Source: UBA6170 sp942491385
Lineage (GTDB): Bacteria; Chloroflexota; Anaerolineae; Anaerolineales; Anaerolineaceae
NCBI GenBank assembly: GCA_942491385.1
Contig: CALOAF010000008.1
Span: 310,001-374,000 of the forward strand
DNA: 64,000 nt
Reading direction: 5' to 3'
How positions within the stretch are numbered: position 1 is the stretch's first letter; every line of letters begins with the position of its first letter. This document shows, in pieces, positions 51,996-61,250 of the stretch. A program made the translations under genes and the position numbers. Below the pieces are notes generated by a model. It saw only the letters and a program-made list of their open reading frames with translations. It did not search any database and had not been told where the DNA came from.

Positions 51996-52697
51996 ATGGC
52001 GATTTTTTCAAATTCAACCAATCATTTATCAGAATTTCTCAAGTATATTGCTGATAAAACTTCAACAGGGGAAGAAAGAATACCCGCACTGACTGTTCTA
52101 AGTAAGGAGTTAAAGGTTAGTGTGGCCAGTTTGAGAGAACAATTAGAGGTGGCGCGGGTGTTAGGTTTTGTTGAAGTAAAACCAAAAACTGGCATTCGCT
52201 GGTTGCCCTATAACTTTACGCCATCTATATTACTATCCGTAACGTACGCTATTTCAATTTCAAAAGATTACTTTGAACAATTCAGGGATTTACGCAACCA
52301 CTTGGAAGGGGCATATTTTATTGAATCTGCTGCAAAGTTAACTAAGAACGACATTGAAAAATTAAGCAACGTAGTATTACGTGCCGAGGAAAAAATTATT
52401 TCGTTTCCACCAAGATTACCGCATGTAGAACATAGGGAATTTCATGCCAGGATATTTTCAAAAGTTAATAATCAATTTGTTCAATCCATTTTTAGTGTGT
52501 ACTGGGATATTTATGAACATCAAGGATATGCGATCATTAATGACCTGGATTACTTGAAACGGGTTTGGCATTATCATCGACTTGTTCTTGAGGGTATTCA
52601 GTCAGGTAATATCCATCAGGCATATTCAGCGTTTCTTGAACATAAGGACATCATGATCAAAAATAACAAAGCTATAGCTTCACAAACTTTCGAATAA
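51996..52697 (+). CDS. GntR-family regulator (FCD-type)
   Basis: A 233-residue regulator. Residues about 15-75 form a winged helix (ALTVLSKELKVSVASLREQL, then VLGFVEVKPKTGIRW), and about 90-230 form an all-helical FCD-like ligand domain with Asp/His residues, including HVEHREFHARIFSK and YHRLVLEGIQSG, that can bind a metal and an organic acid. A palindrome lies 19 bases upstream. It is followed by korA at 52717 on the same strand, so it likely controls 2-oxoacid oxidation in response to a carboxylate. The effector is unknown. Confidence 0.85.
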   Translation: MAIFSNSTNHLSEFLKYIADKTSTGEERIPALTVLSKELKVSVASLREQLEVARVLGFVEVKPKTGIRWLPYNFTPSILLSVTYAISISKDYFEQFRDLRNHLEGAYFIESAAKLTKNDIEKLSNVVLRAEEKIISFPPRLPHVEHREFHARIFSKVNNQFVQSIFSVYWDIYEHQGYAIINDLDYLKRVWHYHRLVLEGIQSGNIHQAYSAFLEHKDIMIKNNKAIASQTFE

Positions 52698-52716
52698 CTT
52701 GTTAGGAGGAGAGAAT

Positions 52717-54558
52717 ATGACTAAAACATTAAGTCATGAACAAATAAATCTCTTAAAAAAGAAAAAAATTATTAATGATTTTTGCATCACATTCAGCACG
52801 GTTAATGGGTCTGGAAGCGCTACAGCAAATACAACCTTGATGCGTACATTTTTCAAGATGGGAATCCCAGTAACCGGGAAAAATATATTTCCCTCAAATA
52901 TTCAAGGTTTGCCGACCTGGTATACATTGAGATTGAGCAAAAAAGGTTATTTAGCCCGGGTGAAGGAAGATGATATGGTAATTGCCATGAACCCTTCAAC
53001 GATCAATAATGAGATTGATCTTATTGTTCCAGGCGGTGTTCTTTATTATCCTGATGATATAAAAATTGAAAATAATAGAGATGATATTATTTACTATCCA
53101 ATGCCGATTCGGAGAATCATCAAAGAATCAGAAGTTGCACCAAGCTTAAAAGACTATATTTCTAATATGGTATACGTAGGAATTCTAGCTCAAATGCTGG
53201 ACATTCCTCAATATCTCATTCAGGAAGCTTTAAGTTTTCATTTCCGAGGGAAGGAAAAACCTGTTTCACTTAACATGGAGGTAATTCAAAAATCTGCAGA
53301 ATGGGCCAGTGAAAATCTTACAAAAGAAGATCCTTATTTTGTAGAATCTATGTCCGGAAATGATGGTTGGATTATGACGGATGGTAATACTGCAGGTGCA
53401 TTGGGGTCAATTTTTGGGGGGGTGCAATTTACAGCATGGTATCCGATAACTCCGGCTTCTTCCCTGGCAGAATCTCTGCATGAATTTATCCCTGAATTAA
53501 GAACTGATCCGATTACTGGAAAGCAAACTTCTGTTATTGTTCAAGCAGAGGATGAATTGGCGGCAATTGGTATGGCAATTGGCGCTGGGTGGGGTGGTCT
53601 TAGATCGATGACCTCTACCTCTGGACCAGGTTTGAGTTTGATGACAGAGTTTATCGGGCTTGCATATTATGCTGAAATACCGGTTGTGATCTGGAATGTT
53701 CAGAGGGTGGGACCGAGCACAGGGTTACCGACAAGAACAGCACAAGGTGATATAACATTCGTAAAATTCATGGGTCATGGAGATACAGACAACATCATGC
53801 TATTTCCTGGCTCAGTTAATGAATGTTTCGAGTTTGGTTGGAAGGCTTTCGATATTGCAGAACGATTACAAACGCCTGTGGTGGTCATGACAGATTTAGA
53901 TTTAGGGATGAATGAATGGATGACACCCAAGTTCAATTATCCTGATCAGGAAATGGATCGCGGAAAAATATTATGGGAAGATGATTTACAAAAAATGCTG
54001 GATAAGTACAAAAATGAATTTGGCCGCTATAAAGATTTGGATGGTGATGGCATTACCTATCGAACATTGGTTGGAAATCAACACCCTGAGGCTGCATATT
54101 TTACACGTGGCACAGGACATGATGAATTTGCAAATTACACTGAAGATCCTGTAATTTGGGAAGAGAGCTTGGCCCGTATTAAGAAAAAATTTGAAATTGG
54201 AAAACAATATCTTCCCAGACCAATGATCACATCCAAAGGGTCAAAATTAGGCGTAATTTGTGTGGGATCAGCTTTTTTTGCAGTTGAAGAAGCGCATGAC
54301 ATTCTGGCGCAGGGTAATATTGTTTTGGATTGTATGAGAATCCGATCAATACCGTTTCATGAGGAAATAATTGAGTTTCTCCACCAGCATGACCGGATTT
54401 ATATTGTTGAACTAAATCGTGATGGACAACTTTCTCAATTATTAACCCTCTCTGCACCAGATCAAGCTAATAAATTCAGAAACATAAACAAAATCGATGG
54501 ACTTCCATTAACAGCAAAATGGATTGCTGGTGAGATCCTTAAAGATAGGGAGAATTAA
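52717..54558 (+). CDS. korA: 2-oxoglutarate:ferredoxin oxidoreductase, alpha subunit (gamma-alpha fusion)
   Basis: A 613-residue subunit. The N-terminal about 190 residues form the gamma-type domain (NDFCITFSTVNGSGSATANT, GIPVTGKNIFPSNIQG). The alpha domain follows, with TDGNTAGALGSIFGGVQFTA, WYPITPASSLAESLHEF, EDELAAIGMAIGAGWGG and TSTSGPGLSLMTEF. The true start is the ATG at 52717 with AGGAGGAG upstream; a TTG frame six codons longer runs through that ribosome site. With korB it oxidises a 2-oxoacid to an acyl-CoA and reduces ferredoxin. 2-oxoglutarate is preferred by family resemblance, but another 2-oxoacid is possible. Confidence 0.9.
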   Translation: MTKTLSHEQINLLKKKKIINDFCITFSTVNGSGSATANTTLMRTFFKMGIPVTGKNIFPSNIQGLPTWYTLRLSKKGYLARVKEDDMVIAMNPSTINNEIDLIVPGGVLYYPDDIKIENNRDDIIYYPMPIRRIIKESEVAPSLKDYISNMVYVGILAQMLDIPQYLIQEALSFHFRGKEKPVSLNMEVIQKSAEWASENLTKEDPYFVESMSGNDGWIMTDGNTAGALGSIFGGVQFTAWYPITPASSLAESLHEFIPELRTDPITGKQTSVIVQAEDELAAIGMAIGAGWGGLRSMTSTSGPGLSLMTEFIGLAYYAEIPVVIWNVQRVGPSTGLPTRTAQGDITFVKFMGHGDTDNIMLFPGSVNECFEFGWKAFDIAERLQTPVVVMTDLDLGMNEWMTPKFNYPDQEMDRGKILWEDDLQKMLDKYKNEFGRYKDLDGDGITYRTLVGNQHPEAAYFTRGTGHDEFANYTEDPVIWEESLARIKKKFEIGKQYLPRPMITSKGSKLGVICVGSAFFAVEEAHDILAQGNIVLDCMRIRSIPFHEEIIEFLHQHDRIYIVELNRDGQLSQLLTLSAPDQANKFRNINKIDGLPLTAKWIAGEILKDREN

Positions 54559-54560
54559 TC

Positions 54561-55610
54561 ATGGTTACATCTGAAGTTAAATCAGGAAACGAAAATATTG
54601 CAGGTTTCACCCGTGCTGATTATCGTGGTGCTCCAAGTACCTTATGCCAGGGTTGCGGACATAATTCAATATCCAGTCAGATTGTTGCTGCTTGTTATGA
54701 ATTAGGTCTCGTTCCTGAAAAAATTGCCAAGTTTAGTGGTATTGGCTGTTCCAGTAAAAGCCCTACATACTTTCTCAGCCGTTCATTTGGGTTTAATGCC
54801 TTACATGGAAGAATGCCTTCTGTTGCATTGGGAGGATTGTTTGCTGATATTACGGTCAAAGGTTTAGGGATCAGTGGTGATGGAGATACTGCATCAATCG
54901 GGATGGGGCAATTTAAGCATTTAGCCCGAAGGAACATGCCAATGGTATACATTGTGGAAAATAATGGTGTTTATGGATTGACAAAAGGGCAATTTTCGGC
55001 GACGGCTGAGGAAGGTTTACTGCTTAAACACCAGGGTATTAATACGTATTTACCGGTAGATATTTGCATGGAAGCATTAGTAACAAATGCTTCTTTTGTA
55101 GCAAGGGGTTTTGCAGGAGATCCAAAGCAATTAAAAAATTTACTTAAAGCAGCATTTAGTCATGATGGATTGGCGATATTGGATATCATCAGTCCCTGTG
55201 TCACCTTTCATAACAAAGAAAATTCATACCATTCCTATCTTTGGGGAAAAGAACATGAAATTCAACTTCATGATATCGAATTTGTTCAGGCAAGAGATGA
55301 AATAACGATTGAAGATTTTGAACCAGGTTCATCGAAGGAAGTTTCCTTGCATGATGGAACAGTTGTCTTAATGAAAAAATTAGATAAGGATTACGACCCT
55401 ACAAATCGCTATGAAGCATTAAGGGTCCTAGAGGAAGCTGAAAGAGAAAATACATTGATTACAGGGCTATTATTTGTCGATCCTAATGCGAAAACATTGT
55501 TCAATCGCTATTCTTTGCCTGAGATGCCTTTAAACCGTTTAGAACCCGGTAAATTACGACCATCAGCGCAAGCATTGGAAATTGTAAATCGTTCATTATT
55601 TATGAAATAA
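54561..55610 (+). CDS. korB: 2-oxoglutarate:ferredoxin oxidoreductase, beta subunit
   Basis: A 349-residue subunit that binds thiamine diphosphate and an iron-sulfur cluster. Motifs: CQGCGHNSISSQI (about residues 30-42), FSGIGCSSKSPTYF, the thiamine-diphosphate site GISGDGDTASIGMGQFKH, and ENNGVYGLTKGQFS. A further cysteine at ISPCVTFHNKE is the expected fourth ligand. The start lies two bases after korA. It has no C-terminal ferredoxin domain. This two-gene layout is typical of Kor-type enzymes. Confidence 0.92.
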   Translation: MVTSEVKSGNENIAGFTRADYRGAPSTLCQGCGHNSISSQIVAACYELGLVPEKIAKFSGIGCSSKSPTYFLSRSFGFNALHGRMPSVALGGLFADITVKGLGISGDGDTASIGMGQFKHLARRNMPMVYIVENNGVYGLTKGQFSATAEEGLLLKHQGINTYLPVDICMEALVTNASFVARGFAGDPKQLKNLLKAAFSHDGLAILDIISPCVTFHNKENSYHSYLWGKEHEIQLHDIEFVQARDEITIEDFEPGSSKEVSLHDGTVVLMKKLDKDYDPTNRYEALRVLEEAERENTLITGLLFVDPNAKTLFNRYSLPEMPLNRLEPGKLRPSAQALEIVNRSLFMK

Positions 55611-55648
55611 AAACAGCAAACCAGAAGTGATTATTCAATGTTCGGGGA

Positions 55649-56500
55649 TCAGATTTCCGTAATGATCGGGTGACTTGGATTTCTGATCCATTCGCTCCAG
55701 GAACCTAAATAAAGTTGAATTGGTTTTATTCCGATGTGTTGCATGACTGCGAAATTCAAGCAGGATGTAACTCCAGACCCACAATAGAGAACAATAAAAG
55801 GTTCTTTTTTATTTTTGAGCAAATCTGTGTACATTTGTTTTAATTTTTCTTCAGGCAGCAATCTACCGTTTGAAGCCAAATTATTGGCATGGAAGCAATT
55901 GATTGCATTGGGGATATGGCCGGCAATCTTATCGATGGGTTCTTCTAAGCCTAAATATCTGTCCCTTGATCTGGCATCAATGATTGAAAAATCCATTTTA
56001 TTAATCAAGTCTTCCATTTCTGATGTTGAAACCAGGAGATTATTTTTGGGAGATCCAACAAAAGTAGAGGGCCTCAACTGAATGTAACCAGAAGTGATTG
56101 GAAACTCTGAGGCTATCCAGGCTGTGAAACCTCCATCCAAAATTGCCACTTGATGGTGACCAAAATAATTCAGCATCCACCACAGACGGCTGGCAAAAGA
56201 CCCAGAAGTTGTATCGTAGACTACGACCTGTTTGGTTTTATCGATTCCCAATTTAGAGCAGGTATTGATGAAGCTATCGGGTTCGGGAAGTGGGTGTCTG
56301 CCGGTATTTTCTGTAATCACTCCGGATAAATCCTTATCCAAATCTGCGTAAATAGCATTCGGAATGTGGTTATTTTGATAATCCTGATGACCCCATTCAG
56401 GATTTGCGAGATCAAAACGACAATCAATGATAATAAGCTTAGGGTTGTCTAGATTTCTAACTAAATCCTCCGGGGCGATAAATGTTGTATACAATTTCAT
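55649..56500 (-). CDS. Two-domain rhodanese sulfurtransferase
   Basis: About 283 residues with two rhodanese domains. The first (about 5-135) has IIDCRFDLANPEWGHQDY and lacks a catalytic cysteine. The second (about 165-283) has the active loop LYCGSGVTSCLNF with the nucleophile Cys. CGSGVT suggests a 3-mercaptopyruvate or thiosulfate sulfurtransferase of the SseA/TST type. The ATG at 56500 is taken because the frame upstream lies inside the pyruvate kinase gene. It starts four bases after that stop, so they share a transcript. Confidence 0.88.
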   Translation of the reverse strand: MKLYTTFIAPEDLVRNLDNPKLIIIDCRFDLANPEWGHQDYQNNHIPNAIYADLDKDLSGVITENTGRHPLPEPDSFINTCSKLGIDKTKQVVVYDTTSGSFASRLWWMLNYFGHHQVAILDGGFTAWIASEFPITSGYIQLRPSTFVGSPKNNLLVSTSEMEDLINKMDFSIIDARSRDRYLGLEEPIDKIAGHIPNAINCFHANNLASNGRLLPEEKLKQMYTDLLKNKKEPFIVLYCGSGVTSCLNFAVMQHIGIKPIQLYLGSWSEWIRNPSHPIITEI

Positions 56501-56504
56501 GAAT

Positions 56505-57959
56505 TTATTTCTTCCCGATTGTGTGTAGAAGTAAAAAGTTTGGCGGGCGCATATCTCCGATGGGAAGCCCAGAAACAAAAATGATCTGTTGACCGTTCTG
56601 AATAGGATTCGTGGCAATAATTGCCTCTTCCACAAAAGCAACCATATCCTCAACTGTGGTGGCATAGGGAACTTGATATGGTTTTACACCCCAGAAAAGT
56701 GAGAGCATTTGGAAAGTTTCCAATTCAGGAGTGAAAGCAAGAATTGGTACTTTTGGTCGGACTTTCGACATCAAAAGAGCTGTTTTCCCGGATTGTGTTA
56801 AAACGACTATATAAGCGACATCACGATCTAATGCTAATTCACCTGCTGCGCGTGTTAAGGCCACTGCATCATCTCGTGTTTGATCGAGAGGGTGACGATT
56901 TATAAATCCCCAATGTTGATAATTCGCTTCAGCCTCTCTTATGATTGAATCCATCATCGAAATGACCTCGAGGGGATATTTACCAATGGCTGTCTCACCA
57001 GAAAGCATGACTGCATCACTTCCGTCAAGGATGGCGTTTGCCACATCTGACGCTTCGGCGCGGGTGGGACGTGGACTATTGATCATCGAATCTAACATCT
57101 GAGTTGCTGTGATAACAAACTTGGCTTTTCTATAGGCAGAATCAATAATTTTCTTCTGAAAAATTGGCACACAAGCAGGAGATGTTTCAACTGCCAGATC
57201 ACCACGTGCTACCATGACGCCATCAGTTACATCTAAAATTTCTTCCAATTTTTCAATGGCTTGCGGACGTTCTAATTTTGCAATCACAGGGGGAGGAATA
57301 CGGTAAGGTGCCAGTTCCTTGATTGTTGCCTTAACTTTTAGAACATCCTCTGGACTGGAAACAAACGAAATTGCAACAGCATCAATTCCATTTATTAATC
57401 CAAAAACAAGGTCTTTTTTATCTTTGTCGGTAAATCCTGGGATTTTAAGGTCCGTTCCAGGTAAATTTACACCCTTATTGGAGGTTAGCGTTCCACCTAA
57501 AACAACTTTTGCGAAGACCGTATCTTTATCTACATTGATTACTTCCAATTCAAGGTGGCCATCATCTAATAAAATTCGGTCTTTAGGTTTGACACTTCTA
57601 GCTAGATTTGGTACATCTAAGGGTAGTACGATTTCATCGGACTCTCGAATAACTTCCAGCGTTTCTGAATTTGTTGTAGTTAAGGCTATTTTTTGGTTTT
57701 TTTTCAGAATAATACCCGAAGCGGGGAGTTTGCCAACCCGTAATTTAGGTCCTTGTAAGTCCTGCAGGATGGTGATTGGTTTGTGTAATTCTTTTGATAA
57801 TTTTCTGATTAATTCAATGTTTTTTAAGTGGTTCTCATGATTTCCATGAGAGAAGTTTAATCGAACAATATCAAGCCCAGCCAGTATTAATTTTCTCAAG
57901 GTTTCTTCGTTGTCGCTACTGGGACCTAAAGTTGCGATTATTTTTGCTCTTCTATCCAT
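56505..57959 (-). CDS. pyk: Pyruvate kinase
   Basis: A 484-residue glycolytic enzyme, phosphoenolpyruvate plus ADP to pyruvate plus ATP. It starts MDRRAKIIATLGPSSDNEET and has LNFSHGNHENH, LQDLQGPKLRVGKL, VMVARGDLAVETS, ATQMLDSMINSPRPTRAEAS-type sequence (positions 289-308) and the C-terminal allosteric domain ending in FLLLHTIGKK. Length is normal for the bacterial type. The rocD transcript ends at a terminator 60-70 bases upstream of the pyk start, so pyk has its own promoter in that gap. Confidence 0.95.
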   Translation of the reverse strand: MDRRAKIIATLGPSSDNEETLRKLILAGLDIVRLNFSHGNHENHLKNIELIRKLSKELHKPITILQDLQGPKLRVGKLPASGIILKKNQKIALTTTNSETLEVIRESDEIVLPLDVPNLARSVKPKDRILLDDGHLELEVINVDKDTVFAKVVLGGTLTSNKGVNLPGTDLKIPGFTDKDKKDLVFGLINGIDAVAISFVSSPEDVLKVKATIKELAPYRIPPPVIAKLERPQAIEKLEEILDVTDGVMVARGDLAVETSPACVPIFQKKIIDSAYRKAKFVITATQMLDSMINSPRPTRAEASDVANAILDGSDAVMLSGETAIGKYPLEVISMMDSIIREAEANYQHWGFINRHPLDQTRDDAVALTRAAGELALDRDVAYIVVLTQSGKTALLMSKVRPKVPILAFTPELETFQMLSLFWGVKPYQVPYATTVEDMVAFVEEAIIATNPIQNGQQIIFVSGLPIGDMRPPNFLLLHTIGKK

Positions 57960-58023
57960 AATATCACCTGAATTCTTTCTAAACTTGAGAAAATTTTAAA
58001 TCATTTTTCAAAATTTGGTTTAT

Positions 58024-58051
58024 AAAAGCCGCCTTGAATGAGGCGGCTTTT
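58024..58051 (-). terminator. Rho-independent terminator after rocD
   Basis: A perfect 11-bp stem AAAAGCCGCCT (58024-58034) / AGGCGGCTTTT (58041-58051) around a six-base loop. It can act on both strands; the natural user is the rocD/argF transcript on the minus strand. Confidence 0.85.
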
Positions 58052-58062
58052 ATTCTCATCTC

Positions 58063-59265
58063 CTATGATATTAATAGTGTTTCTCTGATGATTGGTATCG
58101 CCCAATCAATTGTTTCTTTCGATATGATCAGAGGAGGGGCGAAACGAATAATATTATCGTGGGTTTCTTTTGCCAAAATTCCCTTTTCTTTTAAAACCTC
58201 ACAAAATCTTCTAGCGCCACCTGCCTCTGGTTTAAGTTCAACACCAATCAGGAGGCCTCTCCCTCGAATTTCCTTTATGTGACGACTGGGAATTTTCCTT
58301 AATTCTTCAAGGAAGTAATTTCCTAGGATTTCAGCTTGTTCGATTAATTTTTCATCTTGAATAACTTTCAAAGCAGCACGAGCAACTGCAGCCCCTAACG
58401 GGTTACCACCAAATGTAGAGCCATGTTCTCCAGGTTGAAATAAGCCCATGATTTCCCGATCAGCCAGAACGGCAGATACAGGATAAAATCCACCTGATAA
58501 AGCTTTTCCAATTATTACCATGTCTGGTCGGACGTTTTCATGTTGACTGGCAAATAGTTTTCCAGTTCTTCCGAGACCGGTTTGAATTTCATCCGTAATG
58601 AAGAGGATGTTATTTTTCTGACAAATATCTAGAACCGATTCCAAATATCCTTTGGGTGGAATAATGACGCCACCTTCTCCCTGAATTGGCTCCAGCATGA
58701 TCGCTGCGGTATTGGGAGTTATAGCGTTTTCTAAGGAACCCAGGTCACCAAAAACAACGGATTTAAAACCAGGAGTGAATGGACCAAATTCTTTCTTGTA
58801 AAATTCTTCAGAAGAAAATGAAATAATGGTGATTGTTCTTCCATGAAAATTTCCATCAGCAACAATGATTTCACTTTCATAGTACGAGATTCCCTTGGTT
58901 TTATAAGCCCATTTACGAGCTAATTTGATGGCAGTTTCCACTGCCTCGGCACCACTGTTCATTGGCAAGGACATCTCGTAACCGGTCATATCCGCTAATT
59001 CTTTGTAAAAAAGAGGGAGTTGTTGATTGCGGAAAGCTCTTGATGTTAAGGTAACTTTTTTGGCTTGGTCAATCATTGCTTCCAAAATTTTAGGATGAAC
59101 ATGACCTTGATTGAGAGCAGAGTACGCGCTAAGACAATCTAAATATTTATTCCCATCAACGTCATAGACCCAAACCCCTTCTCCACGTTCGATAACAACA
59201 TCCAAAGGATGATAATTATGGGCACCGTAAAGCTCTTCTAACTCAATATATTGTTTTGAATCCAT
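58063..59265 (-). CDS. rocD: Ornithine aminotransferase
   Basis: A 400-residue class III aminotransferase. It starts with YIELEELYGAHNYHPLDVVI, the ornithine aminotransferase pattern, then YLDCLSAYSALNQGHVHPKI, MNSGAEAVETAIKLARKW, FITDEIQTGLGRTGK and the Schiff-base lysine in VIIGKALSGGFYPVSAVL. It converts ornithine and 2-oxoglutarate to glutamate semialdehyde and glutamate. Family assignment as RocD is good because GAHNYHPL is typical. It lies one base after argF on the same strand. Confidence 0.92.
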   Translation of the reverse strand: MDSKQYIELEELYGAHNYHPLDVVIERGEGVWVYDVDGNKYLDCLSAYSALNQGHVHPKILEAMIDQAKKVTLTSRAFRNQQLPLFYKELADMTGYEMSLPMNSGAEAVETAIKLARKWAYKTKGISYYESEIIVADGNFHGRTITIISFSSEEFYKKEFGPFTPGFKSVVFGDLGSLENAITPNTAAIMLEPIQGEGGVIIPPKGYLESVLDICQKNNILFITDEIQTGLGRTGKLFASQHENVRPDMVIIGKALSGGFYPVSAVLADREIMGLFQPGEHGSTFGGNPLGAAVARAALKVIQDEKLIEQAEILGNYFLEELRKIPSRHIKEIRGRGLLIGVELKPEAGGARRFCEVLKEKGILAKETHDNIIRFAPPLIISKETIDWAIPIIRETLLIS

Positions 59266-59266
59266 A

Positions 59267-60193
59267 TTAAATTCCTTTAAGTAAATTGACGATCACCGCT
59301 TTTTGAGCGTGTAATCGATTATGGGCCTGTGGAAATAATCTGGAATGTGAGCCATCAGCAACGCCATCTGTAATTTCCTGTCCACGATGAGCGGGCAAAC
59401 AATGTAAGACAATCGCATCTCTATCAGCTTCATTGACAAGTTTCTCATTTACCTGATATGGGGGAAAGACATCTTCCCGTTTTTTTGATTCTTCTTCCTG
59501 ACCCATGGATGTCCAGGTATCAGTGTATATGACATGAGCATTTCTAACGGCTGCATGCGGATCACGATCGAAATTAATTTTTGAACCTGTCTCCTTAGCG
59601 ATTTCCTTACCTAATTCGATTGCATGGGGGAGCAAATCGTAACCTTCAGGCGCGCTGAGCATAAAATTTGCCCCTAATTTTGCACAAATGTGCAGTAATG
59701 AAACTGCTACATTGTTACCATCGCCTATGAAGGTTACATTTAAGCCTTTCATAGATCCGAAATTTTCGATAATTGTTAATGCATCAGCCATGGCTTGGCA
59801 GGGATGATTGTAATCACTCAAACCATTTATAACGGGTATATCTGCCCACTCTGCTAATTCAACAACGTGTGCATGTTCAAATACACGCGCCATGATGATA
59901 TCTACGTAACCAGAAATTACTCTGGCAACATCAGCAATTGATTCCCGTTTACCAAGCCCAATTTCACTGGGAGAAAGATAAAGCGCATCTCCACCAAGAT
60001 GGCGCATAGCCATATCAAAACTTACCCTGGTTCGTAAACTAGGTTTCTGGAAGATCATACTCATAACTTTGTTTTTAAGAATGGGTTGGTTCCCTCCTGC
60101 TTTCCACTCTTTTTTAAGTTCGATTGCTAAATCTAACATTCCTTGAAGTTCAGATGAGGAATAATCCGTAATGGCAATAAAATCCTTCTTCAT
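59267..60193 (-). CDS. argF: Ornithine carbamoyltransferase
   Basis: A 308-residue enzyme that joins carbamoyl phosphate and ornithine to give citrulline. Motifs: FQKPSLRTRVSFDMAMRHLG (carbamoyl phosphate site; the family usually has S-T-R-T-R, here S-L-R-T-R), NGLSDYNHPCQAMADALTI, FIGDGNNVAVSLLH and the ornithine-site HCLPAHRGQEITD. AGGAG precedes the ATG. It is paired with rocD, and no other arginine gene lies here, so the pair may direct ornithine toward either citrulline or proline/glutamate. Confidence 0.94.
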   Translation of the reverse strand: MKKDFIAITDYSSSELQGMLDLAIELKKEWKAGGNQPILKNKVMSMIFQKPSLRTRVSFDMAMRHLGGDALYLSPSEIGLGKRESIADVARVISGYVDIIMARVFEHAHVVELAEWADIPVINGLSDYNHPCQAMADALTIIENFGSMKGLNVTFIGDGNNVAVSLLHICAKLGANFMLSAPEGYDLLPHAIELGKEIAKETGSKINFDRDPHAAVRNAHVIYTDTWTSMGQEEESKKREDVFPPYQVNEKLVNEADRDAIVLHCLPAHRGQEITDGVADGSHSRLFPQAHNRLHAQKAVIVNLLKGI

Positions 60194-60326
60194 TTGTGCT
60201 CCTAATAATAAAATAAATATGTGATTACGCTCAGAGAGTATAACATAAGGTAAGATTATAGCTTGATAAATTATGAAGAATTCCAGCTATCAGAATGCCA
60301 CTTATCCTAATTTTGGAGGAATGTGA

Positions 60327-61250
60327 ATGACATTAAGGAAATATAGTTTTTTTGTTTTGGTTTATAACGTATTTGTCATTTTAATCGGCGCTATCGTACG
60401 AGCGACAGGGTCCGGGGCCGGTTGTGGATCGCATTGGCCATCTTGCAATGGTCAGGTTATTCCGACTTCTCCACAATTAGAGACACTAATTGAATTTTTT
60501 CATCGCATTACGAGTGGTATTTCCATCATTTTTGTGCTGATTTTAATAATATGGGTCTTTCGAAATTTTAAAAAGAAAACCAAAATTCGAAGCGCAGCCA
60601 GGTTTGTTTTTATTTTTATTGTTGTTGAAGCATTTATTGGCGCGGGTTTGGTTTTATTCGAATTAGTTGGGGATAATTCCTCATTAATGAGAGTCTTGAT
60701 GATCGCTTTTCATCTTGTGAACACATTCTTATTGTTAGGGAGTAATGCATTGCTTTATGAGTGGCTTAAGTACGGGGAACCTAAGAAATTATTGATTACC
60801 CGGAATGCCAAACAACTTTTTATACTGATGACGGTATTATTCCTCGTTTTAGGTGCGAGTGGGGCGATTACTGCATTAGGGGATACATTGTTTCCGGCAA
60901 ATTCTTTGTCGGAAGGCATCCAACAAGATATGTCTGGAGAGAATTTTCTATTACAACTTAGAGTCTATCACCCCATAATTGCAGTTATGATTGGTTTGGG
61001 TATTTATTTTATCCACAATAACTTTCTGAAGAAATCCAAAAATGAAAAACTAAATCAATATTCCAGGTATTTAGCAGGTTTGTTTTTATTTCAGTTATTG
61101 GTAGGTGTATTAAACGTATTGTTGCTCGCTCCAATATGGATACAACTCGTTCACTTGTTGATGGCGGATATCATCTGGATTATTTTCGTTTTGTGGCTTA
61201 ATCAGATTGTTTTTTTTGGTTTGACTCCTTCATTGCCTGAGAAACCATAA
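60327..61250 (+). CDS. ctaA: Heme A synthase, CtaA/Cox15 type
   Basis: A 307-residue membrane enzyme with eight hydrophobic segments. The N-terminal VRATGSGAGCGSHWPSCNGQ carries the loop with two cysteines spaced C-x6-C, as in Bacillus CtaA. Heme-binding His residues are visible in EFFHRITSG, IAFHLVN, RVYHPIIAV and IQLVHLLMAD. It hydroxylates and oxidises heme O methyl to make heme A for terminal oxidases. TGGAGG precedes the ATG. The last 53 bases overlap the end of the convergent SDR gene. Confidence 0.9.
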   Translation: MTLRKYSFFVLVYNVFVILIGAIVRATGSGAGCGSHWPSCNGQVIPTSPQLETLIEFFHRITSGISIIFVLILIIWVFRNFKKKTKIRSAARFVFIFIVVEAFIGAGLVLFELVGDNSSLMRVLMIAFHLVNTFLLLGSNALLYEWLKYGEPKKLLITRNAKQLFILMTVLFLVLGASGAITALGDTLFPANSLSEGIQQDMSGENFLLQLRVYHPIIAVMIGLGIYFIHNNFLKKSKNEKLNQYSRYLAGLFLFQLLVGVLNVLLLAPIWIQLVHLLMADIIWIIFVLWLNQIVFFGLTPSLPEKP

